Made by a program: the position numbers and the translations under genes. Shown here in pieces: positions 24,196 to 37,742 of a stretch of DNA of 64,000 bases (positions within the stretch are counted from its first letter, which is position 1; each line of letters opens with the position of its first letter). Source of the DNA: Dallia pectoralis. Its lineage: Eukaryota; Chordata; Actinopteri; Esociformes; Umbridae. Location of the stretch: positions 7,027,821-7,091,820 of the forward strand of contig CM055753.1 of the NCBI GenBank assembly GCA_029465975.1. Direction: 5' to 3'. The notes beneath the pieces are model-generated. The model was not told the origin of the DNA, ran no database searches, and worked only from the letters and a program-made list of their open reading frames with translations.

Positions 24196-26580
24196 TCACG
24201 TGCTCTGGTCCAGGTCGTACATTCTGCCGTAGAGACATGCGGTAACCAGACCCACGGTCATTCCGGAATGTTCCATCACCACCCGACCATCTGGGGTCGT
24301 CGCAACCCGGTTAGGCTGTTCCAGAACAATTCCACTGCCTAGCAACGACGGGTAGACGTGACGTGTCTTGAACTTTCCCTCCAACAGAAAGTCCACTCTA
24401 GACTCTGCCTCCTCCACTTCCTGTCCACACGAGCTGACCTCTGACCCAGAACAGCGAACCAGTGCGCAGACCTGTTGGTGGCGAGTCAGTCGTTAACATC
24501 AAACTACCTGATTTGTTGAGCAGCTCTATGACAATTATCATAGGGCATATGCTGAAAAGACACTACACTGTATACTTCCACAATATTAGAAATTAAAAAA
24601 GCCAAATTAAGTAAAAAATTGTTATGCGGTTATCAAGTGCCTACCTGTAAAGCATATCGTCCGTTAACTGTGTGAATGCCAGCGAATGCCCCTAGAGCGT
24701 ACAACTCTGTACTGCCACCCAGTGGGGAACGTCGGTACTGCAGGTGGCAGCAGAGAGGGCCGTCACATACAGTCAGATTGCCTTTTGACCCACGGAGCAG
24801 CAAGAAGGAAAACGGATCGTACATCATATAGGAGGTGAAAGGGGAGGGCGACGGGGAGGGAGAACCAGACAGAGATTCCCCCTGGCAGTGGTGGCTCTCC
24901 AGTCGACAGAACCCAGAGTTCACCTCCTTCCCAGACAGAGACACAGGTGAACCAGCCTCCACATGTTCTCCTCCAATCTCCCTCTGCTCCTTCACCTGGT
25001 TCTCTACTGCCAGCCAGTCCTGGTCCACCACAGGCGTCCTGACCACCAGCAGCCTACCCTCCTCCAGAGCCCCAGCCCTGGCATGGTGGTAGGTGGCCTT
25101 GCCAGTGGGGAAGATGCCACTGCCCGTCATACCCAGGCTGTCCGCCCGGATGTTAGCCGCCAGCACGGTCACATTAGCTCCAAGACTGAAGGCCCTCTGG
25201 AACTGAACCGCCGCCAGTAGAGGAAGTTGGTTCATCCAAGCTGTGGGGTACACCATCTGTCTGACTCCCTGGAGGAGGAGAACAGGGAGACACATTAATA
25301 CGGACCACCTCCTCTGGATCTGGGATGAAACATGGGGAGATGAGAGAGGTGTGTGTGTGTGTGTGTGGACACCTGGTCCAGTAGAGTGATGGTAGGGTCG
25401 TGAAACAGGATGTCGAAGCAGGTTAACACTCCAAACCGACCGGCAAAAGGTGTGTCAAACGTCACTACCTCAAGTCTGGGCGGGGCATCGAAAGCGTTCT
25501 CAAAGTATAAGTTGTGTTTGTGGTAGCGGGCTGCTAGAGAGCCATCGGACCTGAGATCAACAATAAAAACATGTTAATCTACAGCATATATACGCCAACA
25601 TATCGCTAAAGAAGTATTAGAACATATAGAGTAACAAAATTTGGATGGAAGGCACCGAACATTTAAGAAAAAACAATTCCATGTCAGATTTGTGTAACAT
25701 TAAAAAGGGAGATATATATACAAATGTATTATAATGTTATTCCTATATTCCGGTGGAATATTCTGGAGCTCCCTAAAATCAGAAACAACAACGGAAGTAC
25801 CAACTTAAAGACGACATCCGTGTTGAACTGCCAGTGTCCATCGGGGGGACAGGAGGGGTCCAGTTGGGAGGTCAGAGGGCACGGCTGGACACTAGCCATG
25901 TTGGCCACCAGGTAGATGTGGTGACGACGAGCCATGCAGCTCAACCTCTGGAGAACCTGAGAGCCAACAGGCCGTCAACACGGACATGTGACCGCTTTAT
26001 ACATGGTTCAATAACCGTTATTGAAGGTGTGGACGTGTACACATGTACCTCAGTGGAAGTGTGCCTGTGAGGTTCCGTACAGGGGTTCCAGTCCTCGGTC
26101 TGTGGGTCAGGGATCCTCTCTAGGTAGCCTGATATGGACAGGCGACTGAAGTTGAACCCATGAAGACCGTCCTCTGGAAATACTATGATCTGAGCTCCCT
26201 AAGGGAACAGAGTGGAGATAGGTGAGATGAAATAGTCATGGTAGCTTTATGACGAACTACATTCAACAACAATCTCCACAGGGTGAGCATATTTTGACGT
26301 GGCTTAACGAATATAAGTGAGGAGCAAAAGTCTCCCTCCCAACCCGTTTCGCCGCTAGCAGGGCCTGCTCCTCGTACACCTGCAGGTTCCTCATCATGTG
26401 CGCGAGCGCAGCGGACCGGGACAGTGGCACGTGCGGTTCCGGGTTCAGGATCACCCGGTGTTCGTAGACCGCGGCCACGTAGGACGGGCCAGCAGCAGTG
26501 TCCGATTCTGGGTCCCCAGCCCGGGTTAACTTCGCCTGTGACAGGCGGAGAGCAGCCACTGCCAGGATAATGAGGAACAT
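24196..26580 (-). CDS. btd: btd: biotinidase
   Basis: Secreted amidohydrolase of the nitrilase family that releases biotin from biocytin and biotinyl peptides. Six exons on the minus strand, in coding order: 26344-26580, 26049-26198, 25805-25956, 25373-25550, 24645-25268, 24196-24471 (1617 nt, 538 aa; human 543). The N-terminus MFLIILAVAALRLSQA looks like a signal peptide. The nitrilase catalytic triad is intact: Glu88 in VFPEDG, Lys191 in RYHKHNLYFE and Cys224 in LTCFDILF. The motifs VYPTAWMNQLPLLAA and VCALVRC match biotinidase better than the pantetheinase vanins in my recollection. Intron 1 has a slightly weak donor (gttggg). The gene is convergent with ankrd28, as expected from the human BTD-ANKRD28 neighbourhood. 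Confidence 0.93.
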
Positions 26581-27219
26581 TGCGGACTGACCAAAAACAG
26601 GAGATGGGTAGAACTTCGGACTTCAGTCACAGGGAAGGGGGCGAGTTTGGGTCACTCGATATCACGTGCTCAACAACAATCATTAAAAAAATACTGTCAC
26701 CCCGTTGTTTCTCAAGCTGACTTGCTTGCATGGGGAGTTTTCCAAAAGTCTAGCCTGTCATTGAATTGACACAACAATATACATTTTTCTGTCGACGTTA
26801 AACTCCTAAATCCACGTTTGTTGTCAGTAGTCTCGCTGATTGATTGTTAGGTTAAACCACGCCCCTGTCGTCGTTCCCGCCCCGGTGAATCCTCATTGGC
26901 TGTTCTGATTCCGTGATCTCCTGTGTAATTTCATGTATTACCGCTAGACGGCAGCAGCGATGTCGATTTCAGTATACAATTATTTTTTTTGTGTCCGTAT
27001 GTTTGTACCAGTAAAAACAGAAAAAAGTGTTTTTGTCTTTAGACGTTCTATATGTTTACAAGAAAAACGGTATGTCTGTCAAATATACCTCAACGACACT
27101 TGTATTTCGTTTGGGTTCAATAGTTTCAAACTAACGTTTCTTTCAAAATATCCTAATCACTAGTAATTAACCCTGGTGGCATATTCATTAATGACATAAT
27201 TTACATTTAGTGGTAATGG

Positions 27220-27480
27220 TTAACAGTTAGGGGTCAGTGTTTACAGTTAGGGGTTATGTTTACAGTTAATGGTTAGGGTTTACAGTAGGCGTTAGTGTTT
27301 ACAGTTAGTGGTTAGGGTTTACAGCTAGGGGTTATGTTTACAGTTAATGGTTAGGGTTTACAGTAGGCGTTAGTGTTTACAGTTAGTGCTTAGGGTTTAC
27401 AGTTAGGGGTAAGGGTTTACAGTTAGGGGTAAAGCTTTACAGTTAGTGGTTATGATTTACAGTAAGAGATTTTAGTTGTT
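27220..27480 (+). repeat. Degenerate 'gtttacagttagggg' array
   Basis: Fifteen or so imperfect copies of a 17-18-bp unit such as gtttacagttagtggttagg. It includes TTAGGG-like hexamers by chance of its composition. Confidence 0.85.
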
Positions 27481-27648
27481 GGTTAAAGTTTAGGTATAAG
27501 GTAGGAGGTTAGTAAATACTGTTTTGTAAAAATATAGTGTTGGACTTAAACAAACAGTGTAGTGGGACGGCCTACGAGAAGGAAGGTCAGTCTGGCACCC
27601 GGGTCCTGTTTGTGACAGCCCTGTGAGTCAGTGTCAGACAAACACACA

Positions 27649-27679
<31 letters not shown>

Positions 27680-27715
27680 TACAAAGTCTCCAAGGAATAG
27701 AATACATAAGATGTG

Positions 27716-27721
27716 TTTAAT
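27716..27721 (-). terminator. Candidate poly(A) signal of sh3bp5
   Basis: ATTAAA on the minus strand (tttaat on plus), about 730 bases beyond the sh3bp5 stop codon. Other signals are possible. Confidence 0.3.
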
Positions 27722-28448
27722 GAACAAGAGATACATAGTTTAAGACAGAGAGAGAATATAAATATAGAATGTCTTTCTACTTTCCGAGTCACATCCTGTA
27801 CTATCCTTATACAGTACTACACACACATACTGTTTTCATAAAGTACTACGCACATACTGTATTCATAAGGTACTACACACATACATACACACACACACAC
27901 ATACACACATATATACATACAACAATCACATTCAGGGTATCTAAAGCAGAAAACTGGGGTTTCTCTGACATGTGCCCCCAAACACACACATACACACACA
28001 CATCCCGAGAACACAGTACCCTCTGCTCTTCTCACACCCTATGGGATCAGGTATGTGCCGTGATGTCACAGTCTGTCTGTATTTCTGTTGTCTCCTCTAC
28101 AGGAGGAGATTCCAACAGTTGACTAAACCCCCTCCAGCTTGCTTACACCAATCCGTTGATGTATACAGAGAGGAATGAGGGTACTTTCTCACCCGTCCTT
28201 AAGAGACTTTTGAGGAGTTTTTTCGCCTGGCTACGATCTCCACGATCCACAGGTAATGTTCCATGTTCATTTCCCCGCCCAGGTTCCCTCATTTCCGTCC
28301 GTTCTAAAACAGCACTGTAGCTCCACTTCCTTATTGCTTACGTATAGGACGGGATGTGATGAAAAATTTTCCTCTGGCGATAACAAAACAATTTTACTAT
28401 AAGAAGTCCAGATCGAAATTCAATTAAATGCTCAGGGTCAAAGGCTAG

Positions 28449-29846
28449 TTAGTTAGGACTGGGGGTGGGCCTATGAGTCACAGGGGCGAGGCTATGATTC
28501 AAGGGGGCGTGGCTATGGTTCACAGGGGCGGGGATGGAGGTTGTCTTGGAGTCCATCTTGGGGTCGCCATTCCCCGGATTCAGCGGATGTGTGTTCGTCA
28601 GGGTCAGCTTACTCAAACCCGCCTCCAATTTGTGCTCGGCACCCTCTGCCCTGTCTCCTACACACACACACACACACACAACCACACACACACACACACA
28701 GACACACACACACACGACCAAGGTGTGAACAAATAATACACATAATACCAGATTCGTAGACACAAAGTGAGAAGTGACTGGAACACACACACACACACCT
28801 CTGTCCTGTTCAGCGTCAGGGTCTGGTGACGAGGATCCACTACACTGGGATCGGGTGCCAAGCAGAGGAGAGTCAGGCCCACGACCACACCTCCACCCTG
28901 GGCTCAACCAGCCGTTTGACCCGTCTTCTTTCATGGTACCGGGAGAGGACGCGGAGAGGCGACCGGGAGAGGAGCAGAGGTCGGCAGAGAGAGAGGAGGA
29001 GGAGAAAGAGGAGGACGGCATGTTGACGGGAACGGAAGTGGAGTGTGTTTCTGTTTCTTCCTCGGACCCCCCACTGTTACCGCCGTCTTCATCAAACGTC
29101 ACGGACGCCACTGGAAAACACACACGTACACACAAATGGCATTCACACGCAGGTAGACACACAGATTAAACATTCATCGTGTTATATGGATTTGAGTATG
29201 CGCGCGTCGCTCACTGGACAGTCCGTCGGACTCCATCTTGAAGTTGCTTATGTCCTCGTGACCTCCCTCTGACCTCTCGGACCCCACGCCCCTCCCTCTG
29301 GTTCCCATAGTAACACAGCGTCGCCGTTCATGGATCTCTTCGGAGATGGTCTCCAGGTTACGCAGCGCAGTGCTGTAGTCCGCCTTGGCGACGGTCAGCT
29401 TCGCCTGGCGCTCGTCTACGCAGCATTTGAGTTGCTGAGAGAAATGAGAATGGGACGTTACACACAGTTTCTGGTTGAATATTTTGCTCTGTAATATTTT
29501 TTGGTCCGTAATATGAACCAAGAACACTCTGCATACCTCAAGCTGTAGATAGTATTTAGCCTTCAGCTCAAAATATGGCCTGTAGTTGGGGGAGGCAAGA
29601 GAAAAAGAGGGTGAAAGAAACAGAGGTAGAGAGAGAGAATATGAAAGCAAAAAGTGAGAGAGAAAAAGCGAAAAGAAAGAAAAAAATATAATGAGAATAA
29701 AAAAGAGAAAAAGAGGGAGAGAGAAAGAGTTTAAGTCAGTTGTTATGGCACAGTTGAATAGTCATAGCAACCATGAACTGCTGGAAAAATAACATTCCAC
29801 CTTCAAGAGTTCCACAAACACTGACACACAGACACACAGACACACA

Positions 29847-29890
<44 letters not shown>

Positions 29891-32800
29891 GCCTCTCCGA
29901 AATCCCCCACACACACACACACACACTCAGACACACATAAGCGAAAACACCTCCCAAATGTACACAAAAACAAGAATGCCACAGCACAGGCCTCCTCAGC
30001 CAACATCTGGATGACATCACACATTTCAACATCCAGGGGCCCATGAACAGGGTCGACTGATTTCCCTCTCCTCTCAGTAGAGTCAGTTACAGTAATAGAA
30101 CCAAAACATCTGCTTGTCTAGCATCCCGGTTTCCTATAGAAGGGAATGCAGTTAGGGGGTAGATTTGGGGGTGCAAAGAATAACTCATGAAGGCTCTAGC
30201 CTGACAGTGAGCCCTGCCTTCCACCTGATATAATGAAGACATCATGAGGGCTCTAGGCAGACAGTGAGCCCTGCCTTCCACCTGATATAATGAAGACATC
30301 ATGAGGGCTCTAGGCAGACAGTGAGCCCTGCCTTCCACCTGATATAATGAAGACATCATGAGGGCTCTAGGCAGACAGTGAGCCCTGCCTTCCACCTGAT
30401 ATAATGAAGACATCATGAGGGCTCTAGGCCGACAGTGAGCCCTGCCTTCCACCTGATATAATGAAGACATCATGAGGGCTCTAGGCCGACAGTGAGCCCT
30501 GCCTTCCACCTGATATAATGAAAACATCATGAGGGCTCTAGGCAGACAGTGAGCCCTGCCTTCCACCTGATATAATGAAAACATCAGGGAACCGGGTTCA
30601 TAACTTCAAGTTTCATAACAACCTATTATGTGGACATACAATAACGTCTCAAGACACCCAGACACACTAAACAATGGGGTCCAAGGCAGCCAGCCACGGG
30701 GGAACGCGTGATGTGATGCCCAGCCGACCTCAACAGGAATATCTGCACCCCCGGAGGAGTGGGAACCCATGATGCCAGGCAAACCCTGACCTTTGTTATC
30801 AAGTGCCAAGGTAACCCCACACATTTCATTGGGCTAGCTGCGGCTTCGACGGGACTGTGCACCGGCTGGAATGAGGCAAGCCAGGCAAGAAGCTGGTGAC
30901 ATAACTGAAAGTCTGGTCCACGCCTGTATGGAACCTGCTGACACGGGGTGGAACCTCAGTGGGAACCAGCAGCATTCTAGAAACACACGTTACCATGACA
31001 TCACTGAGCAACAACACTCGACAAGGCAAGAACATCTGCCCCAAGAAGACAGGCTGCTACTCAAGCAGGTGGATAAAAAAGCTTTGGAAAAGCAAGAGAC
31101 CTTCCATTAAGTGTGATGAAGAGTAGACGATCCGAGTTTTAGGCCCATCACTATTACATTCACTTTCCTTGCGGCGCTTCAAAAAGGTTTCAGAGCCACA
31201 ATCCTGTTTTGCCTTACTTCTAACCATAACTGTACTTCTTACCATAACCCAAACCAAAAACTCCAAAGCCAACCACTGAGCCAAAACGGATAATGAAACA
31301 TGGAGAAACCTTGACTTGTTGATGGTGCGTTTCAGTTTCTTCTCCAGCTGTTGCATATGACTAATGCAGGCATTATAGTGGTTTGCTGTTTTTCTGTGCT
31401 CTATTTCGCTACGAGTCCTCGCCGTCTCCGCCTCCATCACCTGCAACAGCCAATAGAGTGCAAGAGTTAGTTTACACTAAGTGTGCAGTAACTAATTAGC
31501 TGTATTTACAGTTGTACAGTGCCACCTATACCCTGTTGGTGGCGTGGTTGAGCATCTCCTGCCAGGCCGAGTCAAACTGTCTGCTGTCCTCTTCAAGGAG
31601 CCTCTCCTCCGCCAGGGCGATGGTCTCTTTGGCCGCCCTCAGGATCTCCACAGCTCGCTGGAACTCCCCCGTCGCCTTCTGTGCATCGAGTTGAGCCTGG
31701 GAGGGAATGCTTAATGTTTAAAACGAAAACCCGAACGTTTTGTTTACAGGGAAACGTGCTCTCTGATCGGCAACAGAGGAAGAGGACGCCGGGAACGAGG
31801 GTCAGGAAGGGAATCGGGAAGACAGAGTTTTGAGTGGTTTTGATCATCGTCTGTATTCCTCAGCCTGACTGTGCTGCTGCTATGGCAATTAGAATATAGG
31901 GACATAAACCGCTGTAGTCAATGACAGAGCAGACTCAGAGCATCGTCTCATGATTGCTAAATGCCCTTTATCTCTAGATCTGAACACAAGTCGATAGAGA
32001 AAGAGAGAGAGAGAGATTCTCTTGTTTAAAAACAAACTGATTTTCATCCACACGCTCCATTGCTTTTCCCTGTCATTCTGTGTGTTTCTTGCTGACATCC
32101 TCGAGGACACGACAACAGGAGGCTTTGATGAACACCAGGGTAGGTGGGGTGTGGGCAGGAGAGATGAAGGAATGAGGCATTGTAGCATTAATCAGACCAA
32201 CCCACCGATCACACACACACACACTCTCCTCTGAGTTCTGCTGACTGGTCTCATTGTCACCAGACACGTCACGCAAAACAATGTCCTTCAGACAAACAGA
32301 CACAAGATTCACACTCCAATATGTCAAGACCTAGACCGAGGCTGGTTCATCAGAATCAGAATAAGGTTAACTTACCAAGTCTGTTCATACACATAAGGAT
32401 TTCTTTCTGACAATTTTAAGACATACACAAAACAGCAAAAACACCCAACACGAACAGTCAAGAGACCCTGCCTAGCCTACCCAGTCCAACTGTCTGGTTC
32501 CTACACTCCCATTTAGACCCAGTCCAACTGTCTGGTTCCTACACTCCCATTTAGACCCAGTCCAACTGTCTGGTTCCTACACTCCCATTTAGACCCAGTC
32601 CAACTGTTTGGTTCCTACACTCCCATTTAGACCCAGTTCAACTGTCTGGTTCCTACCCTCCCATTTAGACCTAAACCAATGATCTGTCAACTGTCGTAAT
32701 ATCCATTAGGGTTCCGGCACTAGCCCAACCCATCAGTTACTCAGATCCATCAGACTTAACCCTTTGGCTTCTTAGACCAATCAGAATCAACCAGTCGGTT

Positions 32801-33231
32801 TCTCAGACCAATCAGATGGTTTGTTGTTTAATGCAACCGGGGTGTCTGTGGAGTTTGGGTAGCCAGGGATAAACAGTGGTACAGTGCCCCTCAGAGGTCA
32901 GAGGTCAAGCGTTATCCAAACAGATGGCTGAGGAGAGCATGAGAAACACTCTCTGCCTGGGGGGGGGGGTTGTCTAGTTCATATCTCAGTCCCCCCTTAC
33001 CCATCCCCCACCCCTTCCCAGAACAACCTGGGGATCTAGTGGGCTGTAAATGATGACAGGTTTATCTTAGAGGACCTACGTCACTGCCTATGTCGATGAG
33101 GTAAAAACTCTACCGTGGAACTCTCCTAATTTTAAACATGCCAGAACGTGTGTGTGTGTGTACCGTATCGCCCAGCACAGGCACAGGAAGGGGCCATGAA
33201 CACTCGCCCCTCTGGCTCTTACCCCAGGAAG

Positions 33232-33265
<34 letters not shown>

Positions 33266-36200
33266 AATGCACTTCACACGCTGACCTGTGTCTCACATAA
33301 CATTTTACAGCACACTCTTAGCAAATAGCTAACTCCATCACAACATCCAGATAAGAGGTAATTAGTTTGATCCTCCCCCTCTCTTTCATACTAGGATAAT
33401 TGCAGGTAGGTGGGGCACCTGGGAACGAGACATAAGACAAGTAGGGCCTCGTATGCTCTCAGGAATAACATAAAACCTCACATACCAATCAGTCCCTACG
33501 ACCATAAACACATTGCCCCCTCTAAGTGCAGGACAGAATTAACACTCATACCCAATAATTATCGACATCAAGTCAAGAGCTGTTCAAGTGAAAGCCAACC
33601 TAAAACAAAGTAATTCTCGAACCCGGAACAGAGCCGCGATCTACACAAAGCTTAACCATGGGAAGAGTGTCCTGTGGCAGACAGACGGCCGTGCATCAGG
33701 GCGTCGTGAAAGCACCATGGGTGGGGGTCCGTTATACCGTATGTGACGCTAAACCACTTTCAAGTGCAGTGAGTCCGCATTCCTACCAACTGAGCAGAAC
33801 TGAGAGGAGGGGAGACTGTCACTGTAGGACCTCCATGAATGAGGTCACATCAACTATTCAGACATGAATCATAACTGAACATTGGAAGGGTTAATTCCCA
33901 AAGCTTACCAGGGGCTGCTAGCAACCTAAGGCTGTGTCCTATTTATGTCACTCCCCTCGCCCTACTCACAAACAAACACACACACAAAACAATGCACACA
34001 CAGTCAGTCCTATCATCTCGCTACTCTGTTTCCTCATCCTGACTCCTCCTTCCTTTCTGAGGCCGGCCAACTAGGCGTATGGTCCCTATACCTCTACACG
34101 GACCAGACCATGGTGTGGATCCACTGGACCAAGGACACACACAGTGCCCCTGTAGTCCAAAGCCCAACCCTTCCCCATTAACACTGAGGTTCTGGTGGAC
34201 ATACATACATACCAGAATGACTGAAACGCTGCTCTCCCATAGGCTGTTGCCAGGGGTATGGGGTCGTGCCCCTAACGACGTCAGAATATCCTTCAGCAAT
34301 TAATCAGAGCAGCTTTAGGAGGTGGCTGTAACAGGAGGGGGAAAGGATCTCTCCCAGAATAACCACAAAACCCAGAATGGCATTTGGTCTCTCTCTACCC
34401 ACTTTAATAAGGTAGGGATTAAACACCACTACCTAAGGCTCTGTTTAACACCTTCACCTAAAGCTCTGTTAAAAACCTCTACCTAAGGCTCTGTTAAACA
34501 CCTCTACCTAAAGCTCTGTTAAACACCTTCACCTAAGGCTCTGTTAAACACCTCCACCTAAGGCTCTGTTAAACACCTTCACCTAAGGCTCTGTTAAACA
34601 CCTCCACCTAAGGCTCTGTTAAACACCTTCACCTAAGGCTCTGTTAAACACCTCCACCTAAAGCTCTGTTAAACACCTTTACCTAAGGCTCTGTTAAAAA
34701 CCTCCATCTAAAGCTCTGTTAAACACCTTCACCTAAGGCTCTGTTAAACACCTCTACCTAAGGCTCTGTTAAACACCTTCACATAAGGCTCTGTTAAACA
34801 CCTTTACCTAAGGCTCTGTTAAACACCTTCACATAAAGCTCTGTTAAACACCTTTACCTAAGGCTCTGTTAAACACCTCCATCTAAAGCTCTGTTAAACA
34901 CCTTCACCTAAGGCTCTGTTAAAGACCTTCACATAAGGCTCTGTTAAACACCTTTAACTAAGGCTCTGTTAAACACATTCACCTAAGGCTCTGTTAAACA
35001 CCTTCACCTAAGGCTCTGTTAAACACCTCCACCTAAAGCTCTGTTAAACACCTTCACCTAAGGCTCTGTTAAACACAGTCACCTAAAGCTCTGTTAAACA
35101 CCTCCACCTAAGGCTCTGTTAAACACCTCCACCTAAAGCTCTGTTAAACACCTTCACCTAAGGCTCTGTTAAACACCGTCACCTAAGGCTCTGTTAAACA
35201 CCTCCACCTAAGGCTCTGTTAAACACCTTCACATAAGGCTCTGTTAAACACCTCCACCTAAAGCTCTGTTAAACACCTTCACCTAAGGCTCTGTTAAACA
35301 CCTCCACCTAAGGCTCTGTTAAACACCTTCACATAAGGCTCTGTTAAACACCTCTACCTGAAGCTCTGTTAAACACCTTCACCTAAGGCTCTGTTAAACA
35401 CCTCCACCTAAGGCTCTGTTAAACACCTCCACCAAAGGCTCTGTCAACCACACCTAAGACTTCATCTTCCAACATTTGAACTCCAGGATTTGACAAAGTT
35501 ATAAATAAATATGTGACCTCTGTCATTGAACTTCCTAAATGTGTGTGTGCGTGTGTGTGCATGTGCGTGTGTGTGTGTACCTGTCTGGCCACTTTCCTGG
35601 CCTCCCAGTAAGGTTTGGATTCCTCCACAGCTCGACCGATCCTCTTTCCCTGCTCGTCCAGCTTCACCGTGGCCTCCACCAGCACTGCACGAAACCTTTG
35701 GCGACTGTCCTATTCACACACACACACACACACGTGCACACACACAGCAGGTAGTTAGAAAATAAGCCATCTCCATTACCATACATCCTAAATGCATCCC
35801 GTTCTGTCCCTTCATTGTACTGTGTACTACATGTTAGATCCAAACACTGCAGCCATTCATCCTCACATGAGGGGTTGGGATCTAGCACAACCTGAGTGGC
35901 TCTGGAGACAAAATGGAAAACTCTCCTCTTTCCCCACTCAAACCCAAATTAAAAACAGTGAATGTCAGACTCTGTGCTTTTCTCAAAATGACCGTGTCTA
36001 CTAACTTAATAGAACACAGCATTACACACACACACAAAAGTATGACACACACACACACATGACACACACAGGCAAGCTGACAATAAGTCTGCAGACGAGA
36101 AAAATAGATGGAGAGTAAATATTTAGGGGAGTATATAGATGGAAAGGTTATAGATGGAGAGTATATAGATGGAGAGTGTATAGATGGAAAGTATATAGAT

Positions 36201-37698
36201 GGAGAGTATAGAGATGGAGAGTAAATGTATGGGGAGTATATATGGAAAGTATATAGATGGAGAGTATATAGATGGAGAGTATATAGATGGAGAGTATATA
36301 GATGGAAAGTATATAGATGGAGAGTGTATAGATGGAAAGTATATAGATGGAGAGTATATAGATGGAGAGTATATAGATGGAGAGTATATAGATGGAAAGT
36401 ATATAGATGGAGAGTGTATAGATGGAAAGTATATAGATGGAGAGTATAGAGATGGAGAGTAAATATATGGAAAGTATATAGATGGAGAGTGTATAGATGG
36501 AAAGTATATAGATGGAGAGTGTATAGATGGAAAGTATATAGATGGAGAGTATATAGATGGAGAGTATATAGTATATAGATGGAGAGTATATAGATGGAGA
36601 GTATATAGTATATAGATGGAGAGTACATAGATGGAGAGTATATAGATGGAGAGTATATAGTATATAGATGGAGAGTACATAGATGGAGAGTATATAGTAT
36701 ATAGATGGAGAGTACATAGATGGAGAGTATATAGTATATAGATGGAGAGTACATAGATGGAGAGTATATAGTATATAGATGGAGAGTACATAGATGGAGA
36801 GTACATAGATGGAGAGTATATAGTATATAGATGGAGAGTACATAGATGGAGAGTATATAGTATATAGATGGAGAGTATATAGTATATAGATGGAGAGTAT
36901 ATAGTATATAGATGGAGAGTATATAGTATATAGATGGAGAGTATATAGTATATAGATGGAGAGTATATAGTATATAGATGGAGAGTATATAGTATATAGA
37001 TGGAGAGTATATAGTATATAGATGGAGAGTATATAGTATATAGATGGAGAGTATATAGTATATAGATGGAGAGTATATAGTATATAGATGGAGAGTATAT
37101 AGTATATAGTTGGAGAGTATATAGATGGAGAGTATATAGTATATAGTTGGACAGTATATAGATGGAGACGGAGAGTATATAGATGGAGAGTATATATCAC
37201 AGTCTTCCTTAGGACAGTCTACTTAGGACAGTCAATCCAACAGGGGCCTATAGAGAGAGGCAGAGAGTCACCTTCTGTTAATAACATAAACAACTTGGCA
37301 CCTTCCAGGCAACTTGGCACCCTCCCTCTCTCTCTCTCCCCTGCATGTCTACCCCTTTCTCCTCTCATGTTTCTCTCTCCCTTTTCTCTCTCCCTCTTAC
37401 TATTTTGCTGAATTGATTATAGAACATATACTGTACAATCTATAAACAAAAGGTTATTGGAGGATACCCCAGGTTGTAACTGTGGGGGAATCCTGATAGG
37501 TTATCGAAGAAAATAGTTACAGCATTTGAAATAACTAATGGTCAAATACAAAGCAAGATGTGTGTCTGCCTCCAAAAATTGGAATAAGTCTTTATTACCA
37601 GGAATTCCATTAATGAAAGCATTGACCCATATTACACAGGGAATGTGTGCAGAAGCAGAGGTTTATTTCACACACACACTGTGCAGAAGCAGAGGTCA

Positions 37699-37742
<44 letters not shown>

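Larger units (their letters stand above)
26581..28448. other. Intergenic DNA between btd (5' end) and sh3bp5 (3' end)
   Basis: It holds the btd promoter side (26581-26950), a degenerate 17-18-bp array (27220-27480), a CA tract (27640-27680) and the sh3bp5 3' UTR. No additional gene was seen. Confidence 0.5.

Noticed and set aside
27220..27480. Interstitial telomere repeat
   Set aside because: TTAGGG appears only sporadically within a degenerate 17-18-bp unit; there is no run of the hexamer.
30087..30584. Minus-strand frame with a perfect 19-residue repeat
   Set aside because: It arises only because the 57-bp minisatellite unit is divisible by three; it overlaps a sh3bp5 intron on the same strand and lacks coding features.
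36148..37200. Long (350-residue) Ile/Tyr/Ser/Leu-rich open frames on the minus strand
   Set aside because: They translate the tatatagatggagag minisatellite; three overlapping frames stay open equally, as expected of periodic DNA lacking stops.
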